From an uncultured Clostridia bacterium (lineage in GTDB: Bacteria; Bacillota; Clostridia; UMGS1810): a stretch of 64,000 nt of DNA. Below the pieces are notes generated by a model. That model saw only the letters and a list, made by a program, of their open reading frames with translations, had not been told where the DNA came from and ran no database searches. Below, one piece after another: positions 16,372 through 24,455 of the stretch (position 1 is its first letter; each line of letters starts with the position of its first letter). The position numbers were made by a program, and so were the translations under genes. The DNA is taken from assembly GCA_934463165.1 (NCBI GenBank), contig CAKSJG010000003.1, forward strand, positions 1 to 64,000. The letters are read 5' to 3'.

Positions 16372-16791
16372 TTACTTATCATCATTATTTTTATTTAATT
16401 CAACAAGAGCATCTCTGATTTGTTCGAGAAGCAATATGTTTTCATCTTTTTTCTCTTCTTCTGCTTTTTCCTCATTGTGTTTTTTTATTGCAATTCCGTT
16501 TTTGAATTTATTAAAGAACTTGACAAACAAAAAAAGACAAAATGCAACAATTACAAAATTTACAATGTTCTGAATAAGCGAACCGTACTTTATGGTTGCG
16601 GTTCCGACAGTAACGGACAGCGCGGAAAAATCATGACCGCCGATAAGAATACCCACAGCGGGCATAAAGATATCATTTACAACGGAATCCACAATAGACT
16701 TAAATGCTGCGCCGATAATTACGCCGACAGCCAGATCCAAAACATTACCGCGGACAGCAAATTCTTTAAATTCATTCAAAAATTTTTTCAT
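16372..16791 (-). CDS. mscL: Large-conductance mechanosensitive channel MscL
   Basis: A 139-residue MscL. The N-terminal amphipathic helix and first membrane helix (FAVRGNVLDLAVGVIIGAAF, about 10-29) and the second helix (about 72-95) are typical, with a charged cytoplasmic C-terminal helix rich in K and E. It opens as a pentameric channel under hypo-osmotic membrane tension. ATG at 16791 follows AAAGGAG; nine upstream in-frame residues are excluded. It begins 16 bases after the GTPase-NYN fusion gene and is likely the last gene of that operon. Confidence 0.93.
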   Translation of the reverse strand: MKKFLNEFKEFAVRGNVLDLAVGVIIGAAFKSIVDSVVNDIFMPAVGILIGGHDFSALSVTVGTATIKYGSLIQNIVNFVIVAFCLFLFVKFFNKFKNGIAIKKHNEEKAEEEKKDENILLLEQIRDALVELNKNNDDK

Positions 16792-16807
16792 CAGTAAAAA
16801 CTCCTTT

Positions 16808-19363
16808 TTAAATTTCATTTATATACCGTCTCATTTCATCCTCGGCATCACAGAGCTCTCTGTAGAACTCCTTTGCCGAAACTCTGAGTGCTCCGCTGCC
16901 GAAAACTATCATTTGCTCCTGTGCATCGGAGGTTGCGACGCGGACTCTGTATTTTTTTGCAAGCTCCGTCGATGTTTTTTCAATATATGTGTCTGCCGTT
17001 TCGGCTTCTTTTGTATACACAACACATATATTGTTTATATGTTCAATCTCTCTTACGGCGCCTTTTACCTTGTACGCGTCAAATACCAAAATAACATTGT
17101 TGTTCTTTATTGCAGCATAATTGCACAGCCTTGTTATCAAAAGATTTCTTGCTGCATCAGGATTGTCGGCACTTATCTCCTTTAACGAATCAACCGCAAA
17201 AATAATGTTGTAACCGTCTATGAGAAGATACTCCGGCAAAATTTCAAAATCCGTTTTTACATTCGATTTTTTCGGTGTCTTTTTGCGTATATATGTTTCT
17301 GTTTTCAGTTTATTTGTACTTCTTCTTTGAATTTTTCCGTACGTATTTTCAAAAATCTTAAGAAGTTCTTCTTCATTTGCAATCAGTGAGTCATATTTTT
17401 TCCTTTTTACGGCAGGGATTTCAATCTCATCATTCTTATGAAGATCGTAAAGTTGAAGATGCATATGCTCAAAAACTTCGTTCCACTTGACATTATATCC
17501 GCTTCCGCGAGAACAAAACACCGAATCGGGTGTATTTTCAATATCAGTTTCGGGGTTATATCCTTTCTCCGATATAACCTCATCAGGATGCACGCATGGT
17601 TTGTATGCATCAAATACTATCCCGATTTTTGATTTTCCTTTTGTAAAGCCTATAAGCTTTCTGCCGTAATCCGACATTTCCGATATCGGTGCGCTCCCTG
17701 TTATGCGTGAATTCTCACCGTCCGACTCGGGAGCGCCAAATTCCGCATTCATCATTTTGAGATCCGTAAGGACCTTTCCGATATACTGTGACGGAAGCTC
17801 AATATCAAACTTAACCCACGGTTCAAGAAGTACGCTTTCGGCTTGCATAAGCCCCTGGCGAATCGCCCTGTATGTTGCCTGCCTGAAGTCGCCGCCCTCC
17901 GTGTGTTTTTCATGAGCGCGGCCGCTTATCAGTGTGATTTTTACATCCGTTATCGGCGAACCTGTCAGGACACCAACATGCGTTTTTTCGGTAATATGAG
18001 TGAAAATAAGTCTCTGCCAATTTTTAGAAAGTACATCTTCGCTGCATTTTGATTTGATAATAATACCGCTGCCGTGCGGCGCAGGTTCAAGCAAAAGCTG
18101 AACCTCGCAGTAATGTCTGAGCGGCTCATAATGTCCGACCCCGACAACGGCATTTGCAATTGTCTCTTTATATATAACACTTCCGCTTTCAAACTCAACG
18201 CAAAGCCCGAAGCGATCCTCCAATACGCGCTTCAGAATCTCAAGCTGAATATCACCCATTACACGTACATTTATTTTATTTGAATAAGTGTCCAACGAAA
18301 CATCAAGCTGCGTTTCTTCCTCCGAAAGCTTTTTAAATATAGGCAATGCCTGCGCTGTATCCATACCCTCGGGCAAACGCACGGAATACGAAAACATCGG
18401 TTCGCAGACAAGAGCGGAATCGTCGGCTTCAAATCCGAATCCCTCTCCCGAATAGGTATCGTCGAGGCCTGTCACGGTGCACACCTCTCCGGCAAATACC
18501 TCTGATGGGCAGACATATCCGCTGCCGGAATAAACTCGGATTTCATTTACCTTTGATGAAGCGGTTCCCTTTTTTAAGACATCCTTAACACGGAGACTGC
18601 CTCCCGTTATTTTAAGATGAGTAAGGCGCATTCCTTTGGAATCTTCCGAGATTTTATACACTTTTGCGCCAAAATCCTCTTTTGCTTCGGGCTGAACGGT
18701 GTATTTTGAAAAACCGTCCAAAAACTCACGCACTCCGTCATTTTTAAGCGCAGAGCCGAAATAACACGGAAATATGTTTCCTGCGGCAATTGCATCGGCA
18801 ACATTACTGTCTGACAATCTGCCTTTTTCAAAATATTCTTTCATAAGTGTTTCCGAACATGAAGCGACATTTTCATAAAGTTCGGCATCCGTACATGAAA
18901 AATCCACGCAATTTTCAGACAGCATGCTGCGTATCTCGGAATAATTTTTATCTTTATCGGCAGATACCATATCCATTTTATTAACAAAAATAAAGACCGG
19001 TACTCTGTAATGCTTAAGGAGATTCCAAAGTGTTTTCGTGTGATTTGTCACGCCGTCACTGCCGCTTATTACGAGAATGGCATAATCCAGAACGGTAAAT
19101 GTACGCTCGGTTTCCGCTGAAAAGTCAATATGACCCGGTGTATCTATAAGCGTAATTTCCGTATCTCCGATGTTTATTTGCGCCTGTTTTGAAAAAACGG
19201 TTATCCCGCGCTCACGTTCGAGCGAATCGGTATCAAGAAAGGAATCCCCGTGGTCTACCCGTCCCATTTTTTTAATTTTTCCGGCTGTATACAAAACAGC
19301 TTCCGACAATGTTGTTTTTCCCGAATCAACATGTGCCGCAATGCCCGCAACAATCCTTTTCAT
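16808..19363 (-). CDS. EF-G/TetM-like translational GTPase fused to a Rae1/YacP-type NYN ribonuclease domain
   Basis: An 851-residue two-part protein. Residues 1 to about 620 are a translation-factor GTPase of the EF-G/ribosomal-protection branch: AAHVDSGKTTL (P-loop), RERGIT (switch I), DTPGHIDF, NKMD, then beta-barrel, III-V domains. The domain IV tip resembles EF-G (ISGRAHEKHTEGGDFRQ) and lacks the YSPVSTP-type loop of TetM. After a basic linker, residues 713-851 match YacP/Rae1 NYN RNases: LLIDGYN, VFDAYKVKG, ETADTYIEK, VATSDAQEQ, with the acidic catalytic aspartates in place. Rae1 of Bacillus cleaves mRNA in the ribosomal A site, so the GTPase may deliver or time such cleavage. AAAGGA precedes the ATG. 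Tetracycline resistance should not be assumed. Confidence 0.88.
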   Translation of the reverse strand: MKRIVAGIAAHVDSGKTTLSEAVLYTAGKIKKMGRVDHGDSFLDTDSLERERGITVFSKQAQINIGDTEITLIDTPGHIDFSAETERTFTVLDYAILVISGSDGVTNHTKTLWNLLKHYRVPVFIFVNKMDMVSADKDKNYSEIRSMLSENCVDFSCTDAELYENVASCSETLMKEYFEKGRLSDSNVADAIAAGNIFPCYFGSALKNDGVREFLDGFSKYTVQPEAKEDFGAKVYKISEDSKGMRLTHLKITGGSLRVKDVLKKGTASSKVNEIRVYSGSGYVCPSEVFAGEVCTVTGLDDTYSGEGFGFEADDSALVCEPMFSYSVRLPEGMDTAQALPIFKKLSEEETQLDVSLDTYSNKINVRVMGDIQLEILKRVLEDRFGLCVEFESGSVIYKETIANAVVGVGHYEPLRHYCEVQLLLEPAPHGSGIIIKSKCSEDVLSKNWQRLIFTHITEKTHVGVLTGSPITDVKITLISGRAHEKHTEGGDFRQATYRAIRQGLMQAESVLLEPWVKFDIELPSQYIGKVLTDLKMMNAEFGAPESDGENSRITGSAPISEMSDYGRKLIGFTKGKSKIGIVFDAYKPCVHPDEVISEKGYNPETDIENTPDSVFCSRGSGYNVKWNEVFEHMHLQLYDLHKNDEIEIPAVKRKKYDSLIANEEELLKIFENTYGKIQRRSTNKLKTETYIRKKTPKKSNVKTDFEILPEYLLIDGYNIIFAVDSLKEISADNPDAARNLLITRLCNYAAIKNNNVILVFDAYKVKGAVREIEHINNICVVYTKEAETADTYIEKTSTELAKKYRVRVATSDAQEQMIVFGSGALRVSAKEFYRELCDAEDEMRRYINEI

Positions 19364-19383
19364 ATTATCCGTTCCTTTAAAGT

Positions 19384-20298
19384 TTATGTATTAACCTTGT
19401 TTTTTCGTCTGAAAATACCGTCGGGAATCTGCACTAAAATGATTGCGGCAAATACAATTACACATCCGATTATTTCATTTTCTTTAAGCACTATTCCCTG
19501 AATAAGCCACCCCGAAAGCACGGCAAAAACAGATTCAAGACTCATTGCAAGGGATCCTGCAGTCGGCGATGTATATTGCTGACCTATGATTTGCAGTGTA
19601 TATGCAACCGCACACGAAACTATACCGGCATATAAAAGCGAACCTCCGCATGAGATAACATCAACAAAACTCGGAACTCCTCTGAAAAGCATTATTGTAC
19701 AGTCTATTATTCCCACAACAAAAAACTGAATACAAGAAAGCTTAACTCCGTTAACCTTCGGAGAAAAGTAATCAACCGTAAGAATATGAACCGCAAAAAA
19801 TATCGAACAGGCTATAAGGTAAATCTGATTCATTTTAAGCTTAAAGCTTCCGCAGATAAGGTATAGTCCCAGCATACCGAGCATTACGGCAACCCAGACT
19901 TTGAACTGAACCTTTTGTTTTAAAAACAATCCGAAAACCGGGACAAAAACAATATACATTGCCGTAATAAACGCCGAAACACCCGCACCGGCATCAACAC
20001 CCATTGTCTGCAAAGTGCTTGCCGTACAGAGCGCAATACCGCAGCATATACCTCCTGTGAGAAGAGTTTTGTTTTCCTTTTTTGTCGGCTTTATATATGT
20101 TCCTCTTTTTATTTTTATAAGCTCTGTAACAACAGCAACGGGAATGAGCGCAAATGCTCCCATAAATGAACGTATCCCGTTAAAAGCAATTGCATCTATG
20201 CTCTTTACACCTTCATTTTGCGAAACAAACGAAGCACCCCAAAGAATTGCCGTCAAAACAAGTATTAATGTTCCCTTAAGTTGAGTCTTTTTTGTCAT
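19384..20298 (-). CDS. EamA/DMT-family transporter
   Basis: A 304-residue ten-helix DMT permease with two EamA repeats (ILWGASFVSQNEGVKSIDA at the start of the first and the SPTAGSLAMSLESVFAVLSG signature in the second). It resides in the cytoplasmic membrane; substrate not predictable. ATG at 20298 follows GAGGTG, excluding a GTG three codons upstream. It lies 25 bases after the IIC-like gene and 20 bases before the GTPase-NYN gene, so it is mid-operon. Confidence 0.88.
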   Translation of the reverse strand: MTKKTQLKGTLILVLTAILWGASFVSQNEGVKSIDAIAFNGIRSFMGAFALIPVAVVTELIKIKRGTYIKPTKKENKTLLTGGICCGIALCTASTLQTMGVDAGAGVSAFITAMYIVFVPVFGLFLKQKVQFKVWVAVMLGMLGLYLICGSFKLKMNQIYLIACSIFFAVHILTVDYFSPKVNGVKLSCIQFFVVGIIDCTIMLFRGVPSFVDVISCGGSLLYAGIVSCAVAYTLQIIGQQYTSPTAGSLAMSLESVFAVLSGWLIQGIVLKENEIIGCVIVFAAIILVQIPDGIFRRKNKVNT

Positions 20299-20323
20299 TT
20301 GTAACACCTCAAGAATTATCTGT

Positions 20324-21367
20324 TTATAAATTTAAGAGCATATCTCCGTCATGAATCCATCCGATTTTTTTAAGAAGCATTGCAATGAGCGGAGTAATTA
20401 CGGCAGGCAGCACAAAGCAAATAAGTATGAGCCCCGTCCAATCAAATGCCGAGCCGAATCCGCTGCGCGATATAAGACCTATCGGCCCTACAAGACCGCA
20501 TGTTCCCATACCGGAAGAAACCGCATTGTTTTCTGCAATTCTCAAATTAAAAATACACGTTGCAATCGGACCCGTAATTACCGATGCAAGCGTTGGGGGA
20601 ATCCATATGCGTGGATTTTTGCAGATGTTGCCCATTTGAAGCATTGATGTTCCGAGCCCCTGAGCTATAAGACCGCTCCATTTATTTTCTTTAAAACTCA
20701 TAACTGCAAAACCTATCATCTGTGCACAGCAACCTGCTGCCGCAGCTCCCCCGGCAAGACCCGTAAGACCTATTGATGCGCATATTGCTGCGGAGCTTAT
20801 GGGCAGTGTGAGCGCTATGCCGACACTTACCGAAACGAGTATTCCCATCCAGAACGGCTGAAGCTCCGTGAAAGACATTATTGTTTTTCCGCAGACATTC
20901 ATAATATATGCAATTGCAGGGCCTATCAGAAGAGATACCGCCGTACCTACCGCAATTACAACCGTCGGCGTAACAAGGATATCTATCTTTGTACGTTTAT
21001 AAACAAGCTTGCCTGTTTCGCACGACAAAAGAGTTATAACAAAAGTTCCGAGCGGACCGCCGAATTCATTTGCGCAGGCACCGACTGCGCAAAGCGTAAA
21101 CAGTAAAAGTCCGTTTGCCCCCAGGCTGCAGCCTATTGCAATTGCCATTGCAGGACCCTGAACGGCACTGCAGTATTCGCTCATTTTAAGAAAAAAAGCA
21201 AGATTAAACTGCACTGCGACAGTTTTAAAAATGGTACCGATAAGCAGAGATGCAAAAAGACCCATTGCCATTGCGGAAAAAGCGTCGACAAAATATTTTT
21301 TTGCCGAAAGAGATATTCCCCGTTCATTCATGAATCTTACAAAACTGCTGTCTTTTGTTTTAGACAT
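20324..21367 (-). CDS. PTS-type membrane subunit IIC (PTS_EIIC_2-like), orphan
   Basis: A 347-residue polytopic membrane protein of the PTS_EIIC_2 type, with about nine hydrophobic segments and glycine-rich loops (FGGPLGTFVITLLSCETGK, about 112-130; GTCGLVGPIGLISRSGFG near the C-terminus). Homologues are annotated as sugar PTS IIC components, yet no IIA, IIB, HPr or sugar enzyme gene is nearby, so a phosphotransferase role is doubtful. The ATG at 21367 follows GAGGTG. First gene of a minus-strand operon with a DMT transporter, GTPase-NYN fusion and mscL. Confidence 0.8.
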   Translation of the reverse strand: MSKTKDSSFVRFMNERGISLSAKKYFVDAFSAMAMGLFASLLIGTIFKTVAVQFNLAFFLKMSEYCSAVQGPAMAIAIGCSLGANGLLLFTLCAVGACANEFGGPLGTFVITLLSCETGKLVYKRTKIDILVTPTVVIAVGTAVSLLIGPAIAYIMNVCGKTIMSFTELQPFWMGILVSVSVGIALTLPISSAAICASIGLTGLAGGAAAAGCCAQMIGFAVMSFKENKWSGLIAQGLGTSMLQMGNICKNPRIWIPPTLASVITGPIATCIFNLRIAENNAVSSGMGTCGLVGPIGLISRSGFGSAFDWTGLILICFVLPAVITPLIAMLLKKIGWIHDGDMLLNL

Positions 21368-21401
21368 TCTCTTCACCTCATAAATTATGTATATTATTAA
21401 A

Positions 21402-21431
21402 ATTATACCATTGATTTATGCAAAAATCAAT
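21402..21431 (-). promoter_or_regulatory. Promoter with overlapping palindrome for the IIC-DMT-GTPase-mscL operon
   Basis: Minus strand TTGATT (21430-21425), 17 bp, TATAAT (21407-21402), with a TGn extension. ATTGATT (21410-21416) and AATCAAT (21425-21431) form an inverted repeat spanning the -35 and spacer, the classic placement of a repressor operator. Confidence 0.7.
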
Positions 21432-21593
21432 ATCCAACATGTATAATTATTCATGTTAAAGTATATTCGACATAGGCGCATTTTTCTTTATAAACTCCGT
21501 CGGTTTGCCGCATTGTCATGTTTTACGGTTTTGCCCTGCTCTCTTGAATACATAAATGCTGTTAATTACATATTATTTTAATCATATTTACTA

Positions 21594-21622
21594 TTGAAAT
21601 AATCTCGCGTTTGTAATAAAAT
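21594..21622 (+). promoter_or_regulatory. Antiporter promoter
   Basis: TTGAAA, 17 bp, TAAAAT, about 48 bases before the ATG at 21670. Confidence 0.6.
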
Positions 21623-21669
21623 AATATACGTGCGAAAACTACAAATGATAAAAGGATGATGATTTTAAA

Positions 21670-22851
21670 ATGGAAGCTTACGGAGTATTTAAAAACGTTG
21701 CGATTATCCTCGTAACGGCAAAGCTTTTCGGCATGCTTGCGCGCAAGTGCAAAGCCCCGCAGGTTGTCGGCGAAATTATTGCGGGGCTGATTATAGGCCC
21801 GTGCGTTCTCGGATGGGTAGGGCAAACGGAATTTATATCGTCTATGGCCGAAATCGGCGTTGTAATACTAATGTTCTCGGCAGGACTCGAAACAGATCTT
21901 AAAGAGCTTGTAAAAACCGGAGGCAAGGCATTTGCAATTGCATGTATGGGTGTGTTTGTGCCGCTTGTCGGCGGAGCGCTTTTGTATATGGCATTCTACG
22001 GTACCGCTGCCTTCGGAAGTGAACATTTTATCAAAGCCGTATTTATCGGTACAATAATGACGGCCACCTCTGTAAGCATCACGGTGCAGGCTCTCAGAGA
22101 AATGGGATATCTTAAGGGCACTGTCGGAACAACAATAATGAGTGCCGCGATAATTGATGATGTAATCGGAATTATAGTGCTTACGTTTGTTATCGGAATG
22201 AAATCAGAAGATGCAAAACCGCTGAATGTAATAATAAGTACAGCGGCATTTTTCGCTCTTGCGTTCATCGGAGGCTTCATCCTTTATAAAATATTTAAAA
22301 AGCTCGATATGCGTTATCCGCATACAAGAAGAATACCCATTCTCGGGCTTGCGTTTTGTCTTGCACTTGCATATGCAGCCGAAAAATTCTTCGGAATAGC
22401 CGATATAACGGGCGCATATGTTGCGGGAATTATACTTTGCAGCATAAGGGATTCAAAATACATTGCAAGAAAAATGGACATAAACTCTTATATGATATTC
22501 GGTCCCGTATTCTTTGCAAGTATAGGTCTTAAAACAAACATATCAAGCTTTAATGTCGGCATACTCTGGTTTTCCGTATGCTTTGTGCTTGTTGCTCTTA
22601 TTGCAAAAATTATCGGCTGCGGCATTATGGCAAGACTTTGCCGGTTTAACACTCAGGAATCCTTAAAAATAGGTGTGGGAATGATGACGAGAGGCGAGGT
22701 TGCCCTTATAGTTTCTCAAAAAGGTCTGTCGGCAGGAATAATAGAACCGGTGTATTTTACATCGGTAATTCTTCTGATTATTGCATCTTCAATTCTTACG
22801 CCGATTGTTTTAAAAATGCTGTACTCAAAATATCCCGAAAAAATTGATTGA
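21670..22851 (+). CDS. Cation:proton antiporter (CPA2/KefB-like)
   Basis: A 393-residue membrane protein with about twelve helices, a Na+/H+ or K+/H+ exchanger of the CPA2 type. The opening KLFGMLARKCKAPQVVGEI and the ion-path region with paired acidic residues (AAIIDDVIGIIVL, about 158-170) are characteristic. No C-terminal TrkA-N regulatory domain is present, so it is a bare transporter. AAAGGATG precedes the ATG. It stands alone between its promoter and a strong terminator. Confidence 0.92.
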   Translation: MEAYGVFKNVAIILVTAKLFGMLARKCKAPQVVGEIIAGLIIGPCVLGWVGQTEFISSMAEIGVVILMFSAGLETDLKELVKTGGKAFAIACMGVFVPLVGGALLYMAFYGTAAFGSEHFIKAVFIGTIMTATSVSITVQALREMGYLKGTVGTTIMSAAIIDDVIGIIVLTFVIGMKSEDAKPLNVIISTAAFFALAFIGGFILYKIFKKLDMRYPHTRRIPILGLAFCLALAYAAEKFFGIADITGAYVAGIILCSIRDSKYIARKMDINSYMIFGPVFFASIGLKTNISSFNVGILWFSVCFVLVALIAKIIGCGIMARLCRFNTQESLKIGVGMMTRGEVALIVSQKGLSAGIIEPVYFTSVILLIIASSILTPIVLKMLYSKYPEKID

Positions 22852-22861
22852 TTGCAGATTT

Positions 22862-22910
22862 AAAAACACCTTAAAACATTCCGTACACAGGAATGTTTTA
22901 AGGTGTTTTT
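22862..22910. terminator. Bidirectional terminator (antiporter / citrate synthase)
   Basis: A perfect 21-bp stem (22862-22882 with 22890-22910) around GTACACA, with A-run on the left and T-run on the right, serves both the plus-strand antiporter and the convergent citrate synthase gene. Confidence 0.95.
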
Positions 22911-22928
22911 GTTTTCGGCAAATTTGGT

Positions 22929-24293
22929 TTATCTTTTATCTATCGGCACATATTCCGCCGTTTCGGCTATAGATTTATATGCCGGACGTATTATCTTACC
23001 GCAGTTAATAAGCTCTTCCAATCGGTGTGCACACCAGCCCGATATTCTTGCAACAGCAAAGAGCGGCGTGAACAGCTCATCGGGTATTCCGAGCATCGAG
23101 TAGGCAAGTCCGCTGTAAAAATCCACATTCGGGCTGACGCCTTTATATATCTTTCTCTTTTCGGATATAATTTCCGTAGCAATCCGCGCAACGCTTGAGT
23201 AAAGAGCATATTCTTCATGCTTGTTTTTTTCAACCGAAAGTCTTTCTACAAGACTTTTGAATATCTCGCATCGCGGATCCGAAAGCGAGTACACCGCGTG
23301 ACCCATTCCGTAAATAAGACCGCTGTTGTCAAAGGCCTCTTTGTTCAGAATCTTCAAAAGATAATCTTTTACCTCGGAATCGCTGTCCCAATGCTTAACA
23401 TTCTTTTTAATATCGTCAAACATAAGACGCACCTTAATATTTGCACCGCCGTGCTTCGGCCCTTTAAGTGAACAGAGCGATGCCGCAACGGAAGAATACG
23501 TATCTGTTCCCGATGATGTTACAACATGCGTTGTAAACGTTGAATTATTACCGCCGCCGTGCTCAGCATGAAGAACAAGCGCAACATCCAGAAGCTTTGC
23601 TTCGAGCGGTGTATATTCCTTATTGGGTCTGAGAAGTCTCAAAAAGTTCTGCGCCGTCGAAAGCTTCGAACTCGGGCGGTGAATATAGAGCCCCTTACCC
23701 AAAACAAAGTGCCTGTATGCCTGATAAGCATACACGGCAAGCGACGAAAAGTTTGCAATAAGCTGCACACTCTGCCTTAAAACATTCGGAATTGATGTGT
23801 CATTGGCATTGCTGTCATATGAATATAAGGTGAGTACACTTCTTGACATGGAATTCATTATATCTTTATTCGGCGCTTTCATTATGACGTCACGAACAAA
23901 ATTTGTCGGGAGAGTTCTGTATTTAACAAGAAGCTTATTAAACTCGTCAAGCTCTTCCGCCGTGGGAAGCTTACCGAACAAAAGCAAATATACCGTCTCT
24001 TCAAAACCAAACCTGTCATCCGACATAAATCCGCCTACAAGGTCGCGGATATTTATTCCGCGATAATACAGCTCTCCTTCGCAGGGAACCATCTTACCGT
24101 CAATTTCCTTCATTGAGTTTATAGTGGAAATCTCCGTAAGACCCGTAACTACGCCCTTGCCGTCAAGATCGCGCAAACCTCTTTTTACATTATATTTCGG
24201 GTATAAATCTTTATCTATAGTGGTTGTATTTATGCATTTTTCGGTAAGCGCATAGATTTCATCCGTAATATTTGAATAGCTGCTTTTTCTCAT
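22929..24293 (-). CDS. Citrate synthase
   Basis: A 454-residue citrate synthase, condensing acetyl-CoA with oxaloacetate. The conserved active-site regions are present: HAEHGGGNNSTF (first catalytic His), GPKHGGANIKV, GMGHAVYSLSDPR (second His) and NVDFYSGL with the final Asp. The frame is open upstream, but GAGGAG sits 12 bases before the ATG at 24293, giving a normal family length, and a promoter lies at 24349-24377. With no aconitase or isocitrate dehydrogenase nearby it probably feeds glutamate synthesis. A 2-methylcitrate synthase role is not excluded. Confidence 0.93.
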   Translation of the reverse strand: MRKSSYSNITDEIYALTEKCINTTTIDKDLYPKYNVKRGLRDLDGKGVVTGLTEISTINSMKEIDGKMVPCEGELYYRGINIRDLVGGFMSDDRFGFEETVYLLLFGKLPTAEELDEFNKLLVKYRTLPTNFVRDVIMKAPNKDIMNSMSRSVLTLYSYDSNANDTSIPNVLRQSVQLIANFSSLAVYAYQAYRHFVLGKGLYIHRPSSKLSTAQNFLRLLRPNKEYTPLEAKLLDVALVLHAEHGGGNNSTFTTHVVTSSGTDTYSSVAASLCSLKGPKHGGANIKVRLMFDDIKKNVKHWDSDSEVKDYLLKILNKEAFDNSGLIYGMGHAVYSLSDPRCEIFKSLVERLSVEKNKHEEYALYSSVARIATEIISEKRKIYKGVSPNVDFYSGLAYSMLGIPDELFTPLFAVARISGWCAHRLEELINCGKIIRPAYKSIAETAEYVPIDKR

Positions 24294-24348
24294 AAGCTTC
24301 ATCTCCTCTTTATCAAAATTATAAATATGTAAACATTTCCATAGTATT

Positions 24349-24377
24349 ATTATAACACATTCAATATAATTTATCAA
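24349..24377 (-). promoter_or_regulatory. Citrate synthase promoter
   Basis: Minus strand TTGATA (24377-24372), 17 bp, TATAAT (24354-24349) with TGn extension. Its position shows that in-frame codons upstream of 24293 are mostly not translated. Confidence 0.75.
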
Positions 24378-24394
24378 ATTATTTTTTGCATAAG

Positions 24395-24436
24395 AAAAAG
24401 ACTGCATTAAAATGTATAAATTTTTATGCAATCTTT
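24395..24436 (-). terminator. Terminator of the surface-polysaccharide operon
   Basis: AAAGACTGCAT (24397-24407) pairs with ATGCAATCTTT (24426-24436) with one wobble; on the minus strand it follows the last gene of the operon and is trailed by TTTTTCTT. Confidence 0.75.
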
Positions 24437-24455
24437 CTCTTTGTAAAACACTTAA

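Larger units (their letters stand above)
21368..21669. other. 302-bp divergent intergenic region
   Basis: Holds the promoter and palindrome of the minus-strand operon (21402-21431) and the antiporter promoter (21594-21622). The 150 bases between them carry no gene or recognisable RNA that I can support. Confidence 0.6.

Noticed and set aside
16808..19363. Tetracycline resistance determinant of the TetM/TetO type
   Set aside because: The GTPase half is related, but the TetM-type tip loop is missing, the domain IV tip resembles EF-G and an RNase domain is attached; resistance cannot be claimed.
20324..21367. Complete sugar PTS
   Set aside because: Only a IIC-like membrane protein is present; no IIA, IIB or sugar kinase nearby.
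22929..24431. Longer citrate synthase with 46 extra N-terminal residues
   Set aside because: The extension crosses a clear promoter at 24349-24377 and has no ribosome binding site; the ATG at 24293 follows GAGGAG.
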